A stretch of DNA of 64,000 nt, taken from positions 186,001 through 250,000 of the forward strand of contig NZ_CP007511.1 in the NCBI RefSeq assembly GCF_000818015.1, written 5' to 3'. Shown one piece after another: positions 1 to 10,116 of the stretch. Position 1 is the stretch's first letter; each line of letters starts with the position of its first letter. Below the pieces are notes generated by a model. The model did no database searches. It saw nothing but the letters and a program-made list of their open reading frames with translations, and was not told where the DNA came from. A program made the position numbers and the translations under genes. The stretch comes from Stutzerimonas balearica DSM 6083 (lineage in GTDB: Bacteria; Pseudomonadota; Gammaproteobacteria; Pseudomonadales; Pseudomonadaceae).

Positions 1-2
1 CG

Positions 3-236
3 GTCGGAGGCGCTGCGGCTATTTCTGCGGCAGGCATCTCTGGCGGTACGGCCGCGGTGATAGTTGCATGCATCTCTGTCTTGGGTGTGCTGGGACTTGC
101 GGCACTGGCGATGCATAAGGATTACGCTTTGGACATCGATGCCAGTACAAGCGGACAGGTAGGTGCCTCGGGCGAAAAGCCAGAGATGGGGGGCGGCGGC
201 GCTTTCAAGATGTCGCTCAAGCGCAATGCTAAGTAG
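3..236 (+). CDS. C-terminal part of an unidentified membrane protein
   Basis: Frame 3 is open from the left edge of the window to a TAG at 234-236, giving 77 residues without the N-terminus. The visible part starts with a Gly/Ala-rich hydrophobic stretch of about 35 residues, which looks like one long or two short membrane segments. A soluble tail follows that is rich in Gly and Lys and ends in KRNAK. I do not recognise the family. The stop codon overlaps the ATG of the small zinc-ribbon gene downstream, so the two are probably translationally coupled. The location beside a tRNA gene suggests accessory DNA. Confidence 0.45.
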   Translation, partial: VGGAAAISAAGISGGTAAVIVACISVLGVLGLAALAMHKDYALDIDASTSGQVGASGEKPEMGGGGAFKMSLKRNAK

Positions 237-384
237 CTTCTGGCCGGGCCCGCTGTACTTCTTTTTGTGCAAGAGGTGCGATCACCGCTTCACGTCAAAA
301 CGGCGCTTTGGGCTCAAATGTCCCGTGTGCGGCAGTATTAATGTGAGGCGAGATAAGGTCATGGATAAGACCATCTCCAAGTGA
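226..384 (+). CDS. Small zinc-ribbon protein (52 aa)
   Basis: The ATG at 226 lies inside the last codons of the upstream frame. The same frame could start earlier at 163, but the short version keeps the conserved-looking part. The protein has a hydrophobic start (FWPGPLYFFL) and then two Cys pairs, CKRC and CPVC, 16 residues apart, followed by a basic C-terminus. This is the pattern of a small zinc ribbon similar to the short FmdB/rubredoxin-like knuckles. No clear Shine-Dalgarno sequence is visible, so expression would depend on coupling to the upstream gene. The function is unknown, and the four cysteines are the main support that it is real. Confidence 0.5.
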   Translation: MLSSFWPGPLYFFLCKRCDHRFTSKRRFGLKCPVCGSINVRRDKVMDKTISK

Positions 385-853
385 GGCTCTAGCCTCCTTA
401 ACCACTACCCCCGAGGCTGCAGTGCAGTGTCGGGTGCAATTCGGGCGGTTACCCCATCGACTGCCGAGAGGACTAGTCATTCAACATTGCAGGAACCGTC
501 TCGCAGAAAGCTGATTATCTTCAGCTGTCGAAGTTACTTGATGCGTTTGTCCAAAGTCTGAATCGGAAGCTACTTCGCGAGAAGGGCTGAACTTCTGAGT
601 TCGGCTGACTAAGCGCCGTTTTTTGAGTGTATGTGGCGACGCGCGCTGAGCTAGTGCTCATGTAGCTGGCTAGGGATGGCACTCGATCATGGGCTGCGGC
701 ACGGTACAGGCACAGCCCGACAATAGCCAAAAAGAATGGTGGTGAAGCCAGTGCTCGTCGCGGTCTGACGAGCGACATGGAAGATTGTGCAGGAGCGAGC
801 CGGCCTAGGAGTTGAATAGCTTAAAGCCTAGAAAAAGCTAACAAGCAGAGAAA
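385..853. other. Non-coding or degenerate accessory sequence beside the tRNA
   Basis: I see no convincing gene here. The longest open frame is on the minus strand, 521-778, and has no ribosome binding site or recognisable domain. Base composition is visibly lower in GC than the genes after 1096. The stretch lies on the 3' side of tRNA-Arg, the usual side for island insertion, so it may be the end of a genomic island. No integrase is present within the visible 850 bases. Confidence 0.4.
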
Positions 854-930
854 TGGCGCATCCGGCGGGATTCGAACCCACGACCCCTGCCTTCGGAGGG
901 CAGTACTCTATCCAGCTGAGCTACGGATGC
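854..930 (-). tRNA. tRNA-Arg (anticodon CCG)
   Basis: Read on the minus strand, the 77 bases fold as a complete cloverleaf. The acceptor GCATCCG pairs with CGGATGC and the CCA end is encoded at 856-854. The D arm contains AGCTCAGCTGGATAGAG. The anticodon arm is CTGCC-CTCCGAA-GGCAG with anticodon CCG, decoding CGG. The T arm has GGGTTCGAATCCC. Its 3' end points toward the left accessory stretch, as expected for a tRNA used as an integration site. Confidence 0.97.
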
Positions 931-1095
931 GTTGCGGGGCGCAATCATACGCATCTCGCCTGCGGGCGTCCATGCCGGCGGGCGGTCCGCTTTGGCGTCC
1001 GAAATACCCGGCTACAGATCGCCGGGCTGCCGCCAGCGGGCCGGCCTGCTAGGCTCGGGGGCTCGTTCCAGAGCGGTTGCGGTTAAGGAGAGGCA

Positions 1096-1791
1096 ATGAG
1101 CGAAACGATCCGGCTGTGGGATCTGCCCCTGCGTGCGTTCCACTGGTTATTCGCCACGGCGGTGACGGCGGCGATCGTCACCGGTTGGCTCGGCGGCGGT
1201 CTGATGGTCTGGCATGGCCGGCTCGGCCTGCTGGTGCTGGGCCTGCTGGTGTTCCGGCTGGTCTGGGGATTGTGCGGTTCGACCTATGCGCGCTGGCCGC
1301 GCATCCTCGCGGCGGCGTTTGGCATTCGTGCCTATCTTCGCGGCAGTTGGCAGGAGGCGGGGCACAACCCGCTGGGCTCGCTGTCGGTGCTGGCGATGCT
1401 GTTGCTGGTGGGCTTCCAGGTCGGCAGCGGATTGGTGGCGACCGATGACATCGCCTTTCAGGGGCCGCTGAATGCGCTGGTCGGTGCGGCGAGCGCGGAC
1501 CTCTTAAGCGGCCTGCATCGCCAGGCCAAGTGGCTGCTGCTGGCGCTGATCGGCCTGCACCTGCTGGCGATCCTCTATTACACGCTGGTGCGCCGGTTGC
1601 CGCTGGTAGGTGCGATGCTCAACGGGCGCGGGCGCCGCGAGCACCCGGCGCAGCGCGATGCCGAGGGCGGCTCCTGGGTCGCGGCCATTGCCGCCGTGCT
1701 GCTGGCGGTGACCGTGGTCTGGACGGTGCAGTCCGCCGCCGGCTGGATGGCGCCGCCACCGGCGGCGCCTGCGCCCGCGCTGGACTGGTAG
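1096..1791 (+). CDS. Cytochrome b561-type di-haem membrane protein
   Basis: This 231-residue protein looks like a B-type cytochrome of the Ni/Fe-hydrogenase subunit I/cytochrome b561 family, which moves electrons between quinones and periplasmic carriers. Four core membrane segments are seen at about 14-34, 42-60, 95-117 and 146-166. Candidate haem ligands are His16 (AFHW), His40 (VWHG), His141 (GLHR) and His155 (GLHL). A fifth hydrophobic segment at about 194-214 is followed by a Pro/Ala-rich tail. An AGGAGAGG sequence precedes the ATG. It converges on a cytochrome c' gene only eight bases away, so the two haem proteins are neighbours but not co-transcribed. The redox partner is not shown by the sequence. 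Confidence 0.85.
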   Translation: MSETIRLWDLPLRAFHWLFATAVTAAIVTGWLGGGLMVWHGRLGLLVLGLLVFRLVWGLCGSTYARWPRILAAAFGIRAYLRGSWQEAGHNPLGSLSVLAMLLLVGFQVGSGLVATDDIAFQGPLNALVGAASADLLSGLHRQAKWLLLALIGLHLLAILYYTLVRRLPLVGAMLNGRGRREHPAQRDAEGGSWVAAIAAVLLAVTVVWTVQSAAGWMAPPPAAPAPALDW

Positions 1792-1799
1792 GGGCGGGG

Positions 1800-2261
1800 T
1801 CAGTCGGCGCGGAACTTGTCGTGGCACGACTTGCAGGACGCGCCGACATCGCCGAAGGCCTTCTTGATCGCAGCCTGGTCGCCGCTCTTGGCGACGCTGG
1901 CCAGCTGGTTGGCCGCGGTGTTGAACTGCTTGCCGATGCGCCCGGCTTCGTCGAGGTTCTGGAAGAACTCCGGCTTCAGGCGGGTCTTGTCGCCCAACTG
2001 CTCGGTGGTGGTGTCGGGGCTGAACAGCGAGCCCATGCCCGAGTTGGCGATGGCGGCGATGACATCGGCGGCCGCGGCGACCTTGGCCTGGTCGAACGGC
2101 TCCTTGCCGTCGATGACCTGGGCCTTGATCTTGCCCATGTTCCAGGACATGAACTGGTAGCCCGCCTGGCGGGTTTCGACCATCTCTTCCGGCTTCATCT
2201 GCGCCTGGACGGCGGTGCTTGCCAGCAGCGCTGCGGCAGCGCCCAACATCAGTGCTTTCAC
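1800..2261 (-). CDS. Cytochrome c'
   Basis: This is a periplasmic class II c-type cytochrome, a four-helix protein with high-spin haem that binds NO and CO. The signal peptide is followed by a cleavage site after ASTAVQA, the mature part starts QMKPEEMVETRQ, and the single haem motif CKSCH is near the C-terminus (followed by DKFRAD), as the family requires. I start it at the GTG at 2261 because a GAGGAG Shine-Dalgarno sequence lies six bases upstream. The in-frame GTG at 2267 touches that sequence directly and is less likely. Length about 153 residues fits the family. A role in NO tolerance is known for some homologues and is inferred here. Confidence 0.92.
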   Translation of the reverse strand: MKALMLGAAAALLASTAVQAQMKPEEMVETRQAGYQFMSWNMGKIKAQVIDGKEPFDQAKVAAAADVIAAIANSGMGSLFSPDTTTEQLGDKTRLKPEFFQNLDEAGRIGKQFNTAANQLASVAKSGDQAAIKKAFGDVGASCKSCHDKFRAD

Positions 2262-2560
2262 GTTCACTCCTCAGATTCCGGTGGTTGGCGGCCAAGACCG
2301 CCGGGAGGCCAGACTATACCGCTGCGATTGCCGGCTTAGAGCGGTTTGTGACATGCCGTAACAGAGCCGTGCAAATCAGCCCGGGCTATGGCGTGACCAT
2401 GTCCTGCCCGATGAACTTGCCGCTCGGCCGACAGCGGTCCTAGCATGGTCCGTTCCTGGCTGGCTGGAACCGGGGGCTGCCCGGGCGGCTCAGATGAACG
2501 CCGCACAAGCCGAGGCTCATTTTCAAGCGGGCCGCTGATGCCGCCCATAAGGAGACTGCC
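2262..2560. other. Divergent intergenic region, cytochrome c' / gabD
   Basis: These 299 bases separate two divergent genes and must hold both promoters. I found no strong -10/-35 pair, long inverted repeat or small gene. AGGAG at the right end is the ribosome binding site of gabD. Confidence 0.5.
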
Positions 2561-4009
2561 ATGCAACTCAACGATCCCTCGCTGTTTCGCCAGCAGGCCT
2601 ATATCGACGGCACCTGGCAGGATGCCGACGGCGGCCAGACCATCGAGGTGAACAACCCGGCCAGCAACGAGATCCTTGGCAGCGTGCCGAAGATGGGCGC
2701 GGCCGAGACCCGTCGTGCCATCGAGGCGGCCGAACGTGCGCTGCCGGCCTGGCGCGATCTGACCGCCAAGCAGCGCTCGCAGACGCTGCGCCGCTGGTTC
2801 GAGCTGATCATGCAGAACCAGGACGACCTGGCTCGCCTGATGACGCTCGAGCAGGGCAAGCCGCTGGCCGAATCCAAGGGTGAAATCGCCTACGCGGCGT
2901 CCTTCATCGAGTGGTTCGCCGAAGAGGCCAAGCGGGTGTACGGCGACACCATCCCCGGGCACCAGGCCGACAAGCGCATCATCGTGATCAAGCAGCCGAT
3001 CGGCGTGACTGCGGCAATTACGCCGTGGAACTTTCCCGCGGCGATGATCACCCGCAAGGCCGGCCCGGCGCTGGCGGCCGGTTGCACCATGGTGCTCAAG
3101 CCGGCTTCGCAGACACCGTTCTCCGCGCTGGCGCTGGCCGCACTGGCCGAGCGCGCCGGGATTCCCAGGGGCGTGTTCAGCGTGGTCACCGGCTCGGCCG
3201 GTGATATCGGTGACGAACTCACGCGCAACCCGACGGTACGCAAGATCTCCTTCACCGGCTCCACCGAAGTGGGCGCCAAGCTGATGGCCCAGTGCGCGCC
3301 CGGCATCAAGAAGGTTTCGCTGGAGCTGGGCGGTAACGCGCCTTTCATCGTCTTCGACGACGCCGACCTCGACGAGGCGGTCAAGGGCGCGATGCAGTCC
3401 AAGTACCGCAACGCCGGGCAGACCTGCGTGTGCGTCAACCGCATCTACGTGCAGGACGGCGTGTACGAGGCCTTCGCCGAAAAATTCCAGGCGGCGGTGG
3501 CCAAGCTCCGGGTCGGCGATGGCCTGGCCGAGGGTACCGATGTCGGCCCGTTGATCGACGCCAAGGCCGCCGCCAAGGTGCGCGAGCACATCGAGGACGC
3601 GGTTGGCCGTGGCGCCCGAGTGCTCACCGGCGGCAAGGCGCACGACAACGGTGGCAGCTACTTCGAGCCGACGCTGATGGTCGATGTGCCGCACGACGCC
3701 AAGGTGGCCAAGGAGGAAACCTTCGGCCCGCTGGCGCCGCTGTTCCGCTTCAAGGACGAGGCCGAGGCGATCGCCCTGGCCAACGACACCGAGTTCGGCC
3801 TGGCGGCGTATTTCTACGCCCGCGATCTGGGCCGCGTGTTCCGCGTCGCCGAGGCGTTGGAATCGGGGATGGTCGGCGTGAACACCGGGTTGATCTCCAC
3901 CGAAGTGGCGCCGTTCGGTGGCGTGAAGTCCTCCGGCCTGGGGCGCGAGGGCTCCAAGTACGGCATCGAGGACTACCTCGAGATCAAATACCTCTGCCTC
4001 GGCCTCTGA
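2561..4009 (+). CDS. gabD: Succinate-semialdehyde dehydrogenase (NADP+)
   Basis: Oxidises succinate semialdehyde to succinate, the last step of GABA degradation into the TCA cycle. The 482 residues match the usual GabD length. The N-terminus (MQLNDPSLFRQQAYIDGTW) is typical. The cofactor stretch ITPWNFP is near residue 155, the general base is Glu255 in LELGG, and the nucleophile is Cys289 in AGQTCVC; the paired Cys at 289/291 is characteristic of GabD. The ending with EDYLEIKYLCLGL also fits. GabD is usually beside gabT; here the transaminase candidate is 9 kb away at 13.3-14.6 kb. AGGAG precedes the ATG. Confidence 0.93.
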   Translation: MQLNDPSLFRQQAYIDGTWQDADGGQTIEVNNPASNEILGSVPKMGAAETRRAIEAAERALPAWRDLTAKQRSQTLRRWFELIMQNQDDLARLMTLEQGKPLAESKGEIAYAASFIEWFAEEAKRVYGDTIPGHQADKRIIVIKQPIGVTAAITPWNFPAAMITRKAGPALAAGCTMVLKPASQTPFSALALAALAERAGIPRGVFSVVTGSAGDIGDELTRNPTVRKISFTGSTEVGAKLMAQCAPGIKKVSLELGGNAPFIVFDDADLDEAVKGAMQSKYRNAGQTCVCVNRIYVQDGVYEAFAEKFQAAVAKLRVGDGLAEGTDVGPLIDAKAAAKVREHIEDAVGRGARVLTGGKAHDNGGSYFEPTLMVDVPHDAKVAKEETFGPLAPLFRFKDEAEAIALANDTEFGLAAYFYARDLGRVFRVAEALESGMVGVNTGLISTEVAPFGGVKSSGLGREGSKYGIEDYLEIKYLCLGL

Positions 4010-4166
4010 GGCATGTCGTCGCAGCCGGCCCTTCTTGATCCGGAGGGCTGGCTGTCTTCCGGCTGCTTGAACACAATGACCCGATGGGCTGTGTCGTGGT
4101 TGCCGCCTGCTGCGTCAGACCGGCATCGCGAACCGCCCCGTTCGTCCCGTCTGCCGAGTTCGAGCC

Positions 4167-5363
4167 TTGCCCGCGTCTTCTCATCTCTCCTTTGTCCTGA
4201 TCGCTTACAGCGAGCCCTGGCGCGCCGACCAGCTGTGCCGGCTGGTCAACGAGCTGCGCCCGGGCATGCAGGTGGCGCTGTTCAGTGACGGCCGCTCGGC
4301 GCTGGCGGCCTGCCGGCGGCAGCTGCCGAACCTGATGATCGTCGACGGTGAGCTGGAGGGCCTCGACGGCTTCGCCCTGCTGCGCGAGCTGCGCCGACAC
4401 GGGCCGAGCCAGCGCCTGCCCTGCATCCTCATCAGCGAACGCACCGATGCGGTGAGCGTGCGCGCTGCGTTGCCGCTGTCGCCGGCCGCCTATCTCGGCA
4501 AGCCCTATGACCTGGCTGCGCTGCGGCTGCGGCTCGATCGGCTGTTGCCGCGCTCGGCCGGTGGCATCGGGCGCGTGCAGCCGGCCGACGACAGCCTCGA
4601 CGGCTTTCTCGAGCGCATGCGTGAGAACAACCGCGGTGCGCCGCTGACCGAGGCGGCCCACGCCTCGATCGCCAGCCTGCTCGGCGGGCAGAGCGAGCTG
4701 GCCGAAGAGCACGCCGTGCTGCGCTGCGATCCGCAGGTAACCGCGCGGGTCATCAGTTTTGCCAACAGTCACGGCCCGCAGCAGGACGAGCCCAGCCAGA
4801 CCCTGACCGAGGCCATCGAGCGCCTCGGGCGCCACCGCAGCCAGGAGCTGCTCGGCCAGCTGGCGATCCAGCACAACGCCAGGCTGAGCGACCCGCACCT
4901 GAGCGAGCATGGAGCCAGGGTCGCCGCGCAGGCGCTGCTGGCGGCCGAACTGGCGGCCTGGCTGGCGCGCCGCCTGCAGCTCGATGCGCGGCTGTGCTAC
5001 ACCGCCGGCCTGCTGCAGAACATCGGTGAGCTGGCGGTGCTGCGCTCCACGCAGGACTGGCTCGACGGCGGTGGCGAGCTGGACGAAACCGAACTGCAAC
5101 GCCAGCTGGCCACCCGCGCCGCCGGCTACGGCTCGGCGTTGCGCACGCGCTGGGGCCTGCCGCTCGGCCTGCGCCAGCTGATCGGCGCCTACTACACGCT
5201 GGGGGGCGGTGTGCTCAGCCGTGAAGCGCTGGTGCTCAATCTCGTGCGGCAACTGCTGGAGCTGCCCGCCGAGACGCCAGCGACCAGCCTGGCCGACTGT
5301 CGCGCGGCGCGCCTGCTGCGCCTCGATCCGGCTGTACTCGAGCAGGCTCCGCGTAGCGCCTGA
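4167..5363 (+). CDS. Response regulator with HDOD output domain
   Basis: The N-terminal 120 residues form a receiver-like domain with the acceptor segment LMIVDGE at about residue 58 and the conserved Lys in LGKPYD near 110. Residues of about 150-360 form an HDOD domain, a catalytically inactive relative of HD phosphohydrolases used in signalling, with LCYTAGLLQNIGELAV in its middle. The acidic pair near the receiver start is weak (LIAYSEPW), so phosphorylation is uncertain. The start is a TTG at 4167 with no good Shine-Dalgarno sequence, so the true start may differ. No kinase is adjacent. The gene lies between gabD and the beta-oxidation operon, and its target is unknown. Confidence 0.8.
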   Translation: MPASSHLSFVLIAYSEPWRADQLCRLVNELRPGMQVALFSDGRSALAACRRQLPNLMIVDGELEGLDGFALLRELRRHGPSQRLPCILISERTDAVSVRAALPLSPAAYLGKPYDLAALRLRLDRLLPRSAGGIGRVQPADDSLDGFLERMRENNRGAPLTEAAHASIASLLGGQSELAEEHAVLRCDPQVTARVISFANSHGPQQDEPSQTLTEAIERLGRHRSQELLGQLAIQHNARLSDPHLSEHGARVAAQALLAAELAAWLARRLQLDARLCYTAGLLQNIGELAVLRSTQDWLDGGGELDETELQRQLATRAAGYGSALRTRWGLPLGLRQLIGAYYTLGGGVLSREALVLNLVRQLLELPAETPATSLADCRAARLLRLDPAVLEQAPRSA

Positions 5364-5517
5364 CCGGTCAATGATCGGCGCGGTATGCACCGCCCCACTG
5401 CTATCACTACAAGGCATGACGGCCCATCAACGGGAGCGGGTCGACAGCGTCCGTACGCTTATCTATTCTGCAGTGCGAAACAAGATTCCGTAATTTCAAC
5501 AACAAGCGGAGGATTGC

Positions 5518-7623
<2,106 letters not shown>

Positions 7624-7665
7624 GCCGCCTGCCAACCCCCTGTCGAACGATCAGAGGATGCATCA

Positions 7666-8862
7666 ATGAACGTCAATTTCACGCCTGAAGAGCTCGCGTT
7701 CCGCGACGAGGTGCGGGCCTTCCTCGAGAGCGAACTGCCGGCGGACATCGCCGCCAAGGTCAAGCTCGGCAAGCACCTGTCCAAGGAAGACCACCAGCGC
7801 TGGCAGCAGATCCTGGTCAAGCGCGGCTGGTATGCGCCGGGCTGGCCGGTAGAGCTGGGCGGGACCACCTGGGGCCCGGTCGAGAAGCACATCTTCGACG
7901 AAGAGTGCGCCGCCTATGGCGCGCCGCGCACCGTGCCCTTCGGCGTCAACATGGTCGCCCCGGTGATCATCAAGTTCGGCACCCAGCAGCAGATCGACCA
8001 TTACCTGCCGCGCATCCTCTCCGGCGAGGACTGGTGGTGCCAGGGCTACTCCGAGCCGGGCGCCGGCTCGGACCTGGCGAGCCTCAAGACCCGTGCGGTG
8101 CGCGAAGGCGATCACTACATCGTCAACGGCCAGAAGACCTGGACCACCCTTGGCCAGCACGCCAACATGATTTTCTGCCTGGTGCGCACCGACCCGGAAG
8201 CGCAGCAGCAGCGCGGCATCAGCTTCCTGTTGATCGACATGAGCACACCGGGCATCAGCGTGCGCCCGATCATCACCCTCGACGGCGACCACGAGGTCAA
8301 CGAAGTCTTCTTCGACAACGTCAAGGTGCCGGTGGAAAACCTGGTCGGCGAAGAGAACAAGGGCTGGACCTGCGCCAAGTACCTCCTGACCCATGAGCGC
8401 ACGGGCCTGGCCGGCATCGGTGCGTCGAAGGCGGCGCTGGCGCAGCTCAAGCGCATCGCCATGAAGGAAACCGCGGGCGGCCGGCCGATGCTCGACGACC
8501 CGCTGTTCCGCGCCCAGGTCGCCGAAGTCGAGATGCAGCTGATGGCCATCGAGATGAGCACCCTGCGCATCCTTGCCGCGGCGAAGGAAGGCGGTGTGCC
8601 GGGTGCCGAATCCTCGATCCTCAAGGTCAAGGGCACCGAGATCCGTCAGGCGATCACCCACCTGCTGCGCAAGGTCATCGGCCCTTACGCGCTGCCCTTC
8701 CTCGAGGAAGAGCTGGAGCTCGATTACAGCGGTGAGCCGCTGCACGCCGACTACATCCCCGCGCTGGCCGGCCACTACTTCAACTTCCGCAAGCTGTCGA
8801 TCTTCGGCGGCTCAAACGAAATCCAGAAGAACATCGTCTCGAAGATGATTCTCGAGCTGTAA
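7666..8862 (+). CDS. Acyl-CoA dehydrogenase, PimC-like (large subunit type)
   Basis: An FAD-dependent acyl-CoA dehydrogenase of 398 residues that introduces the 2,3 double bond. The FAD/substrate signature QGYSEPGAGSDLASL is near residue 125, and the C-terminal signature FGGSNEIQKNI matches the family. The sequence style and the pairing with a second, diverged dehydrogenase 12 bases downstream resemble the large and small subunits of pimeloyl-CoA dehydrogenase (PimC/PimD). These probably act as a heteromer. The separation of 42 bases from the FadB-like gene and the same strand indicate one operon. Substrate is inferred, not shown. Confidence 0.87.
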   Translation: MNVNFTPEELAFRDEVRAFLESELPADIAAKVKLGKHLSKEDHQRWQQILVKRGWYAPGWPVELGGTTWGPVEKHIFDEECAAYGAPRTVPFGVNMVAPVIIKFGTQQQIDHYLPRILSGEDWWCQGYSEPGAGSDLASLKTRAVREGDHYIVNGQKTWTTLGQHANMIFCLVRTDPEAQQQRGISFLLIDMSTPGISVRPIITLDGDHEVNEVFFDNVKVPVENLVGEENKGWTCAKYLLTHERTGLAGIGASKAALAQLKRIAMKETAGGRPMLDDPLFRAQVAEVEMQLMAIEMSTLRILAAAKEGGVPGAESSILKVKGTEIRQAITHLLRKVIGPYALPFLEEELELDYSGEPLHADYIPALAGHYFNFRKLSIFGGSNEIQKNIVSKMILEL

Positions 8863-8874
8863 GGGGGCACTGCA

Positions 8875-10017
8875 ATGGACTTCAAACTGACCGAAGAGCA
8901 GCAAATGCTGCAGGACACGGCGGCGCGTCTGGTGCGCGACGCCTACCCGTTCGAGCGGCGCGAGAAATATCGCGAATCCGAGCAGGGCTTCTCCGCCGAG
9001 TTCTGGAGCCAGCTCGGCGAGCTGGGCCTGACTGCCGTGCCCTTCGCCGAAGAGTTCGGCGGCTTCGGTGGCAGCGGCGTGGAAACCATGCTGGTGATGA
9101 CCGAACTGGGCCGCGGGCTGACGCTCGAGCCCTACCTGCACTCGGTGGTGTTCGGCGGCGGGCTGATCGACCAGCTCGGCAGCGACGCGCAAAAGCACGA
9201 CCTGCTGCCGCAGGTCGCTGCCGCCTCGCTGCAGCTGGCCGTGGCGCTCGAAGAGCCGCAGAGCCACTATCACCTCAACGACGTGCAGACGAAGGCGGAG
9301 CCGGCCGGTGATGGCTTCAGGCTGTCCGGCCGCAAGGCGGTGGTCATCGGCGGGCACACCGCCGGCAGGCTCATCGTCTCGGCACGGGTAAGTGGCGAGC
9401 GCTTCGACGAACAGGGCATCGGCCTGTTCCTGGTCGACCCGAGCGCACAGGGCGTGACTCGCCGCGTGTACCCGACCATCGACGGACGCAAGGGCTGCGA
9501 GCTGTTCCTCGACAACGTCCAGGTCGCTGCCGACGCGGTACTCGGCGCGCCGGGCCAGGCCTTCGCCGCGCTGTGCTACCAGCAGGGCCGCGCCATTGCC
9601 GCGCAATGTGCCGAGGCGCTGGGCAACATGGACGAAGCCTGCAAACTGACCCTCGACTACCTGAAGACGCGCAAGCAATTCGGCGTGCCGATCGGCAAGT
9701 TCCAGGTGCTGCAGCACCGCATGGTCGACATGCAGACCGAGCTGGAGCAGGCCACCAGCATGGCGATCCTCGCCGCGACCTTTGCCGACGGCGAAGACAA
9801 CGACGACCGCCGCCGCGTGCTGGCTGCAGCCAAGTACATCTGCACCCGCGCCGGTCGCAAGATCGCCGAGGAAGCCATCCAGCTGCACGGCGGCATCGGC
9901 ATGACCTGGGAATACAACCTGGCCCACCACGCCAAGCGCCTGGTCATGATCGGCCACGAGTTCGGCGATGACGACCACCACCTCCAGGCGTTCGCCGGGT
10001 TGATGCAGGTGGCGTGA
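8875..10017 (+). CDS. Acyl-CoA dehydrogenase, PimD-like (small subunit type)
   Basis: A 380-residue acyl-CoA dehydrogenase family protein, starting MDFKLTEEQQML. The middle signature is weaker than in its neighbour (LEEPQSHYHLNDVQT in place of the EPxxGSD loop), as is common in PimD-type partners. The C-terminal part has AAKYICTRAGRKIAEEAIQLHGGIGMTWE, here read in pieces, which carries the usual QLHGGIG helix. AAGGGGG lies before the ATG. It is the last gene of the operon; two inverted repeats follow directly. Probable function is as the partner subunit of the preceding dehydrogenase. Confidence 0.86.
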   Translation: MDFKLTEEQQMLQDTAARLVRDAYPFERREKYRESEQGFSAEFWSQLGELGLTAVPFAEEFGGFGGSGVETMLVMTELGRGLTLEPYLHSVVFGGGLIDQLGSDAQKHDLLPQVAAASLQLAVALEEPQSHYHLNDVQTKAEPAGDGFRLSGRKAVVIGGHTAGRLIVSARVSGERFDEQGIGLFLVDPSAQGVTRRVYPTIDGRKGCELFLDNVQVAADAVLGAPGQAFAALCYQQGRAIAAQCAEALGNMDEACKLTLDYLKTRKQFGVPIGKFQVLQHRMVDMQTELEQATSMAILAATFADGEDNDDRRRVLAAAKYICTRAGRKIAEEAIQLHGGIGMTWEYNLAHHAKRLVMIGHEFGDDDHHLQAFAGLMQVA

Positions 10018-10026
10018 GGGCGGCCG

Positions 10027-10103
10027 GCCGGTGGAAAGCTCGCGCAGCGGTTTTCCACCGGCTCGGCCCAGATCGGTGGAAACGCCTTCGGCGTTTGCCA
10101 CCC
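10027..10103. repeat. Pair of REP-like hairpins after the acyl-CoA dehydrogenase
   Basis: Two hairpins stand side by side. The first pairs GCCGGTGGAAA (10027-10037) with TTTCCACCGGC (10052-10062), a perfect 11-bp stem. The second runs from GGTGGAAACGCC (10075-10086) over a TTC loop into GGCGTTTGCCACC, with one bulge. Both share the GGTGGAAA arm, so they look like a REP/BIME-type doublet in the space between convergent genes. No T-run follows, so simple intrinsic termination is not evident. Confidence 0.6.
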
Positions 10104-10116
10104 GGCGCCCGCCGGC

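Noticed and set aside
853..1086. Plus-strand open frame over the tRNA
   Set aside because: It begins inside the tRNA-Arg gene and has no support of its own.
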